64,000 nt of DNA. Source: Archivesica marissinica (taxonomy: Eukaryota; Mollusca; Bivalvia; Venerida; Vesicomyidae). The position numbers and the translations under genes are program-made. The notes under the pieces are model-generated. The model did not search any database and was not told where the DNA came from. It was given only the letters and a program-made list of their open reading frames with translations. Below, piece by piece: positions 55,060 through 64,000 of the stretch. The stretch lies in NCBI GenBank assembly GCA_014843695.1, contig CM026403.1, forward strand, positions 46,277,645 to 46,341,644, read 5' to 3'. Each line of letters starts with the position of its first letter. Within the stretch, counting starts at the first letter, position 1.

Positions 55060-55454
55060 GTTGTACGTAGAATAAGTGGTAAGCAACATTCAATATACTT
55101 ACCTTGTTTCCCAGAATAAACAAGTAGATTTATATGCACATGTATATTTGCATACATACTAAATAAGTAATTTGTAATATTAAAGTTTATCCTCTCTAAA
55201 AACAAATATATATCTATTCTAATTCTATTCTAAAATTTCTACTCAATACATGTATAATTAGCTTGTATGACATTGATCACGTGTAAATAGTATGTATAAT
55301 ATGTATATAATTTAAATTATGACTATGTACTATATGTATACGTCTAAATAAATAAACATATATTTATATGAGAGCGGAATATAGACGTATCTTGCGCAAT
55401 GTACAGCTATGTTTCAAATCATCATTTTTGAAGATATTATTTAAAAAAGTAAAA
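55060..55454. other. Unassigned AT-rich sequence
   Basis: No gene or repeat recognised. Confidence 0.4.
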
Positions 55455-55715
55455 AAGTAAAGTGTTTGTTTATTATAGTGTTACCCCTATTTATTTAAAG
55501 GGCCAGCCATTTCTGACTTATGAGACACCTCTTTTTTATGAACATCAGTACTTCCCGAATCCTATGCTTGTGTGCCAGACGTCAGACTGGTAGGCAATCG
55601 GTAACCATTATTTAACTAGCAGGCGGTTCACCAACCGGCCTTATCAGAACGAACCCCTGACGAGATTCGAACCTTCGACCTCCCGCTCCGTAGGCGGACG
55701 CTTTAACCACTAGCG
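55455..55715 (-). mobile_element. tRNA-derived SINE (same family as 41185)
   Basis: On the minus strand the head GTTAAAGCGTCCGCCTACGG and B box GGTTCGAATCTCGTCAGGGG are intact. The body includes the inverse of TGGTAGGCAATCGGTAACCA, and the tail lies at TTTGTTTATTATAGTGTTAC. Confidence 0.8.
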
Positions 55716-55796
55716 GTTTTAACAGAGGTTACTTGGGATGATTAAGGCATCATATGTGACACTTGCCAAACGTTGTTTCATGATATTTGTCAATGT

Positions 55797-56065
55797 TATG
55801 TTATGTTATATTTCGGGTTTTACGCCTGCATCAGCACCATTTTGGGCTATATCGCCGGCGGGCAGTTTACTTAACAACACCTTTCCTGGGCAGGCTCCAG
55901 CGGTTAACCAGTACTTGGGTGCACCAACCTCCGTAAGAAACTGCCAACTTTTTCATATAAATGAGACACGGCCTGAGCGGGGCTCGAACCCGTGACCATC
56001 AGTGATGATAGGTTACAGTGGTATACAAGTCAGCGACCTTAACCACTCGACCACGGAGGCGGACT
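55797..56065 (-). mobile_element. tRNA-derived SINE with 13-bp target duplication
   Basis: Nearly identical to the copy in PIGT intron 6. TATTTGTCAATGT flanks both ends (55784-55796 and 56066-56078). The inverted A box is TAACCACTCGACCACGGAGG and the inverted B box GGGGCTCGAACCC. It is one of the youngest-looking insertions here. Confidence 0.9.
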
Positions 56066-56159
56066 TATTTGTCAATGTGTAAGGGATATCACCTTCCCAA
56101 TTCTTGTTTCATCCGGCATTGTTTAAGTTGTGGTAGCTTGAGCTATTCTTCCACCCAAT

Positions 56160-56240
56160 CACACTCCCTGAACACCATTAGATATAGCCCAAAATGGTGC
56201 TGATGCAGGCGTAATAGCCGAACAAACAAACAAACACACG
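56160..56240 (+). mobile_element. SINE 3'-end fragment with ACAAA tail
   Basis: AAAATGGTGCTGATGCAGGC then GTAATAGCCGAACAAACAAA is the direct-strand 3' end of the SINE just to its left, so two copies lie in inverted orientation about 100 bp apart. The (ACAAA)n tail defines the family's 3' end. Confidence 0.7.
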
Positions 56241-56674
56241 AGCTTTGAAAAGCGGTACAATATGTACGATGCAGTATGGGCATATCGCGATACAATCTAT
56301 TAAAAACCAAAATACAGTTATGTACCTGAATTTAAGACTCATTTTGCTTCATCCTATGACTTCTCCGCTGCAACATTACAAATACACAAAGAAGAAATAC
56401 TATTGGGAATCACTTGTGTTTATCATGTTTTTGGCGCCATCGTGTCAGCAGTTACGTAGTCAGTAGTTCCGAGTATACCGCGACAAATGGCCAAGGCCCT
56501 GAGTTGGGTGTTTATACCGTCAGTAATTATTTTAATCACTATGTCAGAAATGTTCTGTAACAATTTAATAAATACAAATCCGATACATATTTTAATGGAG
56601 AGTATGGTATCCCATACGTAATTTTGGAGGTGAGCGTTTATGTAATCTGACCCTAACAATTATCATAACATGCC
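56241..56674. other. Sequence upstream of the LINE, possibly its decayed 5' part
   Basis: GAGTATACCGCGACAAATGG and GGCCCTGAGTTGGGTGTTTA could be eroded endonuclease-domain sequence, but frames are broken. No other feature. Confidence 0.35.
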
Positions 56675-59600
56675 ATGGAGCAGTTCACCTTGATGCCATG
56701 TGTCTGTTACTTGCCACCAGAAAATTCATCTCGCTATTTTAACGTAAACACCTTTTATGATTGCCTTTTGACAGATATCTATGCTTTTCAGAATGATGGT
56801 ATGATATATGTATGTGGGGATTTCAACAGTAGATGTGGGGGATTGGACGACTTTATTGCGGGCGTAGATAATATACCACCCCGTAACATTATAGATTTCA
56901 CAACTAACTTTTATGGAGAACTGTTCGTTGATTTCTTGATAAACACAAATATGTGTATGCTTAATGGTAGAGGTTCTTCGAATAATTTTACCTCCGTGTC
57001 TGTTAAGGGGTCGTCTGTTGTTGATTACTGTATTGCTACTCATGATAATTTATGTAACATGATTGATTTTGAGGTTGTTTTAACATCACAACTAATAAAT
57101 ACATCTTGTGATATCCGGGTCTTAGCACCAACTTGTATACCAGATCATTCATTGCTGTCATGGAATATTGTTAGTGATACCAGTTCATATCATACGAAAG
57201 ATAAGAGGGTACGTCTTATGATAGATTTGATCTTAGTAATGTAAATAATTATTTCATGAATAGTCCTTCTGCTGTGCTACAGATAAATAACGTCATTCAA
57301 AAACTAGAACAAGGTTTTCGTTCGCAGAATGATATTGATCTCGTATATGAGGACAGGTGTAATGTAGTGAAACAAAACATGTATAAAGATATTCCTTTCA
57401 AAACTATAAAGAGTGGGTGCAGGAATAAAAAGCGTAAACCTGGTAAATCTTGGTGGAGTGAAAATTTAACTAACTTATGGTCTAATATATGCATTTTGGA
57501 AGGTAGATGGTTAAAATGCTAAATTAAAACTGAATATGTTCAAGCACGTAAATTTTTTGATCGGGAAGTACAAACGGCTAAACGATTTTATTGGTATTCC
57601 ATGCAAAACGAACTTCTAACAGACTGTAATGTGGACCAGACTAAGTTCTGGAAGTCGATCGTGAAAATTGGCGTAGGTAATTGTAAGAGTAAGCAAATAC
57701 CGATGAAAGTTACCCTAGAAGATGGGTCTACTTCTACTTGTGTCGATGATGTTCTATTTAAGTGGGAAAATGATTTCAGTTCTTTATTTAACAAAGACAG
57801 TGTAAGTGAGCCCGTGCCTACTGAAAATAGTAATAATATTGATGGTGTACCATTTAATGAACATATTTCTTTGTTAGAGGTCAAGAAGGCCGTAGATAAG
57901 GTCAAACGTGGTCAAGCTTGTGGAGTAGACGAACTTCCATCGGAAGTATTAAAAAATGATACCACTATATTGTTTCTGCATGCCTTATATAATATATGCT
58001 TTTGAGAATGGTATTACTTCATCATTATGGAATAGATGTATTATTAATCCAATTCCAAAGTCTGCAACAGCTGATCCTACAGACCCCATGTCTTATAGAG
58101 GCATTTCTCTAGCTTGTACAACATACAAGATCTACTGTAATATATTGAATGATAGATTGAGTTCTTGGGTTGAAGACAATGGCATTTTGGCAGATGAACA
58201 GAATGGTTTCCGTAAGAAGAGAAGCACTTCCGATCAAATTTCGTCTTTAGTTAATTTAGTTGAAACACGAAAGAAACTTAAGCAATGTACTTATGCAGCT
58301 TTTATAGACTTCCGTAAAGCTTACGATTTCATTAATCGTTCTAAATTATGGACAAGATTAAATGATATAGGTAATTCTGGTAAAATGGTTCTAGCCATAA
58401 AGTCACTCTATTCATCTGTCGCCTCTTGTGTTAGAATTAACTCATTTAAAACAGACTGGTTTAATGTTCATTGTGGATTGAGACAAGGCTGTGTGTTATC
58501 ACCCTTGTTGCTTAATTTATATATCAATGACCTAGCTGTATATCTTAAGTCCTTTGATATTGGTATTAATATAGATAATGAAAAGGTGTGCATACTCCTA
58601 TATGCTGATGACATTGTTTTACTGGCTAAAGATGAATATGACTTACACATTTTGCTAAATGCTCTGAACGATTGGTGTTGTCTTAAGGACATGTCAATTA
58701 ATGCCGGTAAGAGTAAGATAGTGCACTTCCGTCCAGATAGCCGGGCGAGGTGTGAGCATATATTTAAATGTGGAAATGAACAGTTATCCGTTGTTGACAG
58801 ATATACATACCTCGGTGTTGTTCTTCAGGAACACCTATATTTTAATGTTACAGCTAAGATGGTTGCTCAGAGTGCAAGTCGTGCGTTAGGATTATTGATA
58901 GCTAAATGTAAAATGTCGGGAGGGGTACCGTATAATGTATTCACCAAGCTATACGACACTGTTGTTTGGCCTGTAATTGCTTATGGTGCCTCAATATGGG
59001 GGTATAAATCCTTTCCTTGTATAAATGTTGTCCACAACCATGCTATGCGGTTTTATCTTGGTGTCGGCAAGTATACACCCAATGCAGCCGTTTCCGGTGA
59101 AATGGGTTGGCAACCTCCCATTGTCCGTCAATGGAAAACAGTTTCTACGTTTTGGGTACGAATTTCCAATACAAATAACTCGAGATTGAACAAACGAATT
59201 GCACTTTGGGCAAACGGGAAATCTGCTTCCTGTAAAAACTGGTTCTATTTTGTTAAAAAACATTTTACGGATATTGATTTTGCAGAATTTAGTAACTTAT
59301 CTGCTCCAATTTCTAAGCCTCATTGTGTGGAAAAATTTGGTATGAACAAATATATAACAGATTGGTATGCCTCTATAAATAGCATTCATGGTACTACTGG
59401 ACGAGGTCGTAACAAATTAAGAACGTATTGTAAGTTTAAGCATGTATTTGAACCTGAGGAATATTGTAAAATGATTTTACCTACACGACACAGGTCGGCA
59501 TTTAGTAAATTTAGATGCGGTGTTGCACCAATCCGTATAGAAACCGGAAGGTATGAGAATTTAAGATTAGACGATCGTAAATGTCCCTTTTGTAATGTGA

Positions 59601-60225
59601 TAGAAGATAAACATCACGTTTTATTGGAATGTGCCATATATAATGATCTAAGAACTTTACTATTGCAGAAGGCAATATTAGCTGACCATAATTTCTGTAA
59701 TATGACAAAACGTGATCAATGTCTATTTCTATTCAGTAATCAATCAGTGATAAGACTTTGTGCCAAAACCTGTTTTAATATACTACAGCGTCGTTACTTT
59801 TACCTTTGTAAATAATGCCCTTTTTTGTGTTAATTACTATATATCTATGCTTTTTACAGACTACAAGAAGCAGCTGCTAATTAGGTCATTCTCGATCTGA
59901 TCCTGGGTGATAACTGATTTTGTAAAATATTTCTTAATAGCGCACTAGTGCTTGTTTTTCGATTCAGTGTTTTATACCATTTTGTTTTATTTCGTATTTA
60001 AATATAAATTAGCAACTGTTTCTTGGCTTTAGAATGTAAATAAGCATTAACTAATAGTAGTGTGGGATTTTATAATGTGAGATGTTTTGTTGCAATATGT
60101 CTCTTATAATTCTATTCAGAATGGCTATGTACTTTTAATCTGATTATTTACATTTGTGTTTGCATTACATGTATGTACATAGATGAGACTTTAATAAAGA
60201 TTAAAATTGCCATTACATTTTGTGT
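56675..60225 (+). pseudogene. Non-LTR retrotransposon (LINE) with APE endonuclease and YADD reverse transcriptase, lesioned
   Basis: The first frame has the C-terminal half of an AP-type endonuclease: YVCGDFNSRCGG (catalytic region), SSVVDYCIATHD and PDHSLLSWN. A frameshift near 57208, an in-frame TAA at 57520 and a 1-nt insertion near 58000 break the ORF. The final 619-codon frame ends at 59815 and carries RT motifs in order: YRGISLACTTYKIYCNILND, DEQNGFRKKRST, DFRKAYDFINR, GLRQGCVLSPLLLNLYINDL and YADDIVLLAKD. Near the C-terminus is a CCHC-like cluster, CPFC-x7-H-x4-C. A 3' UTR follows with AATAAA at 60193. The catalytic YADD is intact, so the lesions are recent. The N-terminal endonuclease and any ORF1 are missing. 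Confidence 0.92.
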
Positions 60226-60235
60226 GTGTTACGTT

Positions 60236-60505
60236 TATTTATCGTCGCTACCGGTTGCCCATATGAGCGACGCCTCCTGAAGACATAAGTAGTTTTAGAT
60301 TTTTGGAGGATAGTGCAATGATACAAACAGAGACCCATCTCCTCTGGTTCATTTACGTGTACGGTGTAAAGCACCGACACAATACCTCGGTTTAAATTCC
60401 CATCTGAAAGACTGTTAATTATATTAGTGTCAGACGGGGGATCGAACCTGCGATTCCTGGATTACAAGTCCAACGTGTTAACCAATGTATTACAGATCCG
60501 CCATT
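60236..60505 (-). mobile_element. tRNA-derived SINE, GTCGCTACCGGTTGCCC-tail family
   Basis: On the minus strand the head GGCGGATCTGTAATACATTG and B box GGTTCGATCCCCCGTCTGAC are followed by a body and the tail at CGTCGCTACCGGTTGCCCAT. It matches the 5'-truncated copy at 43130-43395. It begins almost at the LINE 3' end. Confidence 0.82.
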
Positions 60506-60779
60506 ACCCTCTTTGTTGAAATCATATACATAATGCCTTTGCATAACATTTGATTTGAAAATAACGTCATTGTTTGGGTGTAACATGAGTATTGATCAAA
60601 CTGGTTGATTGGATTGTCACACATCTGATTGATGTTGATCACTTATTTATCTTCTACATATGTCTAATTGAGTGTGGTGTGTATTTATGTTCATCTAACA
60701 GTTGTTTACAAAACTTTCAGATTTCGTTTGATTTGGAAAATCCCCATATCTGACACAAATGTTTATGCTTAACCAAAAC
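60506..60779. other. Unassigned AT-rich spacer
   Basis: No gene seen. Confidence 0.4.
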
Positions 60780-62900
60780 AACTACTTTGGTAGATGACCT
60801 TAGGTCTTGCAAATCCTGCGATATATGACATTAGGTCTAGTAATCCCCTCAGTAGATGATCCTAGGTCAGGCAACTCCATTGGTAAATGACCTTAGGTAT
60901 GGTAATTCATTCGGTAGATGACCTTAGGTCTGTGTATTATTTTGGTAGATGAGCTTACGCCTGGTAATCCCCATTGTTAGATAACCTTATGTCTGGCAAC
61001 TCCTTTGATAGAGCACCTTAGGTCTGGTAAATCCTTAGGTAGATGACATTAGATCCAACAATGCCCTCGGTAGCTGACCCTTGATCTGGCAACCCATTTT
61101 GTATATCATGTTAGGTCTGGTCTGGTAATCCCCTTGGTATGTGAATTTATGTCTGGCACTTTCAGTAGATGACCTTAGTTCCGGTAATCCCTTTAGTAGA
61201 AGGCCGTATGTCTGGCAACTCCTTTGATAGATACCCCTTGATTTGGCAACTCCATATGATATTAGATCTGGCAGCAGGTCCTTGGGTAGATGGCTTATGC
61301 CTGGCAAATCATTTGGTAGATGACATTAGGTCTGGTAATCCCTTTGATAGATGACCATAGGTCTGGTAACTCCATTGATAAATGACCTTAGGTCTGGCAA
61401 TTCCGTTGATAGATGACCATAGATTTGGTAAATCCGTTGATATATGAACTTAGGTCTTTCAACGCCTTTGGTATATGACTTTGATAGGATATTCTTTGGT
61501 AGGTGATCTTAGGTATCGCAACTCCTTTAGTAGATGCCCATATGTCTGGCTACTACTTTGATAGATGACCTTTTGTCTGGAAACCCCTTTGGAAGATGAT
61601 CTTGTTTGTCAATTCCTTTGGTAGATAGCCTTAGGTCTGGCAAATCCTTTGGTAGATTACCTTAGGTCTGGTGATCTTTTCAGTAGATGACCTTAGGTCT
61701 CGCAACTCCTTAGGTAGGTTACCGTAGGTCTGGTAAATCCAATGGTAGATGACCGTAGGTCTGACAGCTCCTTTGGTAGATAACCTTAGGTCTCGCAACT
61801 CCTTAGGTAGGTTACCGTAGGTCTGGTAAATCCAATGGTAGATGACCGTAGGTCTGACAGCTCCTTTGGTAGATAACCTTAGGTCTGGCAAGTCCTATTC
61901 TAGATGGTTGGTAACTGCTTTGGTAGATTATTGTAGGTCTGGAAACTCCTTTGGTAGATGACCGTAGGTCTGGTATCTCCCTTTTCTAGATGACTGTATG
62001 TCTGGTAACTCCCTTTTCTAGATGACTGTATGTCTGGTAACTCCCTTTTCTAGATGACCGTAGGTCTGGTAACTCCTTTGGTAGATGACCGTAGGTCTGG
62101 TAACTCCCTTTTCTAGATGACCGTAGGTCTGGTATCTCCTTGGTAGATGACCGTAGGTCTGGTAACTCCCTTTTCTAGATGACCGTAGGTCTGGTAACTC
62201 CTTTGGTAGATGACCGTAGGTCTGGTATCTCCCTTTTCTAGATGACCGTAGGTCTGGTATCTCCCTTTTCTAGATGACCGTAGTTCTGGTATCTCCCTTT
62301 TCTAGATGACCGTAGTTCTGGTAACTCCCTTTTCTAGATGACCGTAGGTCTGGTAACTACCTTTTCTAGATGACCGTAGGTCTGGTAACTCCCTTTTCTA
62401 GATGACCGTAGTTCTGGTAACTCCCTTTTCTAGATGACCGTAGGTCTGGTAACACCCTTTTCTAGATGACCGTAGGTCTGGTAACTCCCTTTTCTAGATG
62501 ACCGTAGTCTGGTAACTCCCTTTTCTAGATGACCGTAGGTCTGGTAACTCCCTTTTCTAGATGACCGTAGGTCTGGTAACTCCCTTTTCTAGATGACCGT
62601 AGGTCTGGTAACTCCCTTTTCTAGATGACCGTAGGTCTGGTAACTCCCTTTTCTAGATGACCGTAGGTCTGGTAACTCCCTTTTCTAGATGACCGTAGGT
62701 CTGGTAACTCCCTTTTCTAGATGACCGTATGTCTGGTAACTCCCTTTTCTAGATGACCGTAGGTCTGGTAACTCCCTTTTCTAGATGACCGTAAGTCTGG
62801 TATCTCCCTTTTTTTCTAGATGACCGTAGGTCTGGTAACTCCCTTTTCTAGATTACTGTAGGTCTGGTAACTCCCTTTTCTAGATGACCGTAGGTCTGGA
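60780..62900. repeat. 32-bp minisatellite, about 66 copies, degenerate left and homogeneous right
   Basis: The unit contains GATGACCGTAGGTCTGGTAA then CTCCCTTTTCTA. Left of about 61600 units read like TAGATGACCTTAGGTCTGGC, AACTCCTTTGG and differ widely. Between 62200 and 62890 they are almost identical. A roughly 94-bp block containing CAACTCCTTAGGTAGGTTAC is directly repeated at 61690-61880. Confidence 0.93.
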
Positions 62901-63206
62901 AGGAAACACAATTCATTTCCATATCTATATGTAATAACGGGTTAGGTAACCATTATGTTCCAAGCTTAAAACGCCAGGTTTCCCGTTAATTCACTGTAGT
63001 ATTTGATTCTGTTGAACACTAGGTTGTCGGGGGGATATTATTTTGAGATAGGCGTTGTGTGGGGCGGGAGGGTGAAATAACAATAACCAATTGGATTATT
63101 GATTAGTTTGATTGACAGGAGTTGACTGGGCAATTATAGCATACTATTCTATATTATTTACAATGAGAAATGATGATGGTGATTAAGATTGTTGTGATGA
63201 CAATGT
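62901..63206. other. Unassigned spacer
   Basis: G-rich stretch near 63025-63075, otherwise nothing recognised. Confidence 0.4.
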
Positions 63207-64000
63207 AGCTTCGCTGATGATGCAACTTTTGTTACAGATGGGTCAAAGAAATCGTTTGAAACAATAATAAATGTTATTGATAATTTCAGTCATGTATCAG
63301 GGTTAAAACTTAATAAAAATAAATGCAATGTGGAGCTGGTTCATTAAAAAATTCAAACATATGTTTTTCTCAAATAAACATTGTAATTGGACATCTGGAT
63401 GTGCTCGCTCTTAGTTTATACACATTTATTTTAGCTCGATTGCGAAACAAGATCTTACAACTTATATTAATCACTCTCGAGATTTCATTCCTGATGGAAT
63501 CCATCGCCACTAGGCAGAGAGAAGAGGCAATGTGGAATTTAATTCCCTTGCCTAAGTCCCAATTGTAATGACTACAGTTGGGGGTGAACTCCGGGCCTTT
63601 CGCACCTGAAGCGAACACACTCGCTCTTTGAGAATAACTGACTACACCGACACTATCAATGAAATATGTATACCGGTACACAAATTAAATCTTTTAAAAA
63701 ATTATAGGAAGCAATGGCAACATTTGAAACTAACACTTCTTGGAAAAGCTACAGTTATAATTCGTTTGCACTCCCGATGTACAGTATTAGTGTTTTATCT
63801 ACTCCGGACACAGAAATTATTATGTCTTTAGAAAAGTTTATAAAAGTATATGGGATGGAAAACCAGATAAAATAAAGAGAAAAACTATTAAGAATGACTA
63901 TTTATATGGGGAATTAAAATGATAGATTTTAATATATTTACATTAACGAAAAGAAACTGGGTAAAATATTTGATACATATAAAGAAATATCGGTTTATGG
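63207..64000 (+). pseudogene. L1/Tx1-like LINE RT fragment, split by a SINE, running off the window
   Basis: FADDATFVTDGSKKSF then INVIDNFSHVSGLKLNKNKC is the FADD catalytic box and following region in the style of L1/Tx1-clade RTs. After an inserted SINE, the sequence continues LLKNYRKQWQHLKLTLLGKA, then WDGKPDKIKRKT and YLYGGIKMIDFNIFTLTKRN, matching the order of the L1/Tx1 C-terminal region (LTLFGK..WxGKxxKIKR..GGLKM). Stops and frameshifts interrupt it. Confidence 0.8.
63405..63650 (-). mobile_element. tRNA-derived SINE inserted in an L1/Tx1-like LINE
   Basis: Inverted tail TACACATTTATTTTAGCTCG and GATTGCGAAACAAGATCTTA, body GGAATCCATCGCCACTAGGC, and inverted head with GAAGCGAACACACTCGCTCT. 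It is the most complete copy of the GCGAAACAAG-tail family in the window. Confidence 0.8.

Overview
This is a eukaryotic, metazoan genomic window, most likely from a bivalve or other mollusc. The evidence is one intron-rich gene whose protein is clearly animal-like, tRNA-derived SINEs of a kind I associate with bivalves, several non-LTR retrotransposon clades, many small DNA-transposon relics, low GC, and two 1000-base N gaps used as assembly placeholders. The species cannot be fixed from the sequence alone.

The one confidently identified host gene is PIGT, the GPI-transamidase subunit. It lies on the minus strand in ten coding exons between 42997 (ATG) and 24814 (stop). All nine introns have GT..AG borders with matching phases, and the spliced CDS is 1893 nt (630 aa). 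The introns are filled with minisatellites (unit lengths 22, 28, 34, 40, 44, 58, 62 and 63 bp), SINEs and miniature transposons. A second host gene may begin at 48175 on the plus strand, where one exon encodes a signal peptide and ends at a good splice donor. The rest of that gene is not visible.

From 1 to 24 kb I see no host gene. The sequence is a chain of minisatellites (17 to 42 bp units, arrays up to 2.9 kb) separated by miniature DNA transposons (pogo/Tigger-like with TA duplications, piggyBac-like with TTAA duplications) and tRNA-derived SINEs. Very long open frames (up to 945 codons) run through arrays whose unit is a multiple of 3; they are open in several frames on both strands and are not genes. 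From 24 to 43 kb is PIGT. From 43 to 64 kb is a retroelement-rich region: a decayed CR1/jockey-like RT (43.4-44.2 kb), a decayed YADD-type LINE (44.9-46.1 kb) split by two inserted elements, a CR1/jockey-like RT inserted into a 22-bp satellite (50.3-51.7 kb), a Tc1/mariner copy with perfect terminal repeats but a broken transposase (53.5-55.1 kb), a near-complete but lesioned LINE with endonuclease and RT (56.7-60.2 kb), a 2.1-kb 32-bp minisatellite (60.8-62.9 kb), and an L1/Tx1-like fragment split by a SINE that runs off the window end.

Summing my coordinates, tandem arrays cover roughly 22 kb, about a third of the sequenced bases. The most interesting structure is how arrays appear to be born and evolve. 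Several look seeded from identifiable sequence (a SINE interior, a MITE terminal repeat, a pogo-like terminal motif, possibly a PIGT exon). Others show dimerisation, higher-order repeats or a gradient of homogenisation. I found no CRISPR array, operon, rRNA gene or bona fide tRNA gene.
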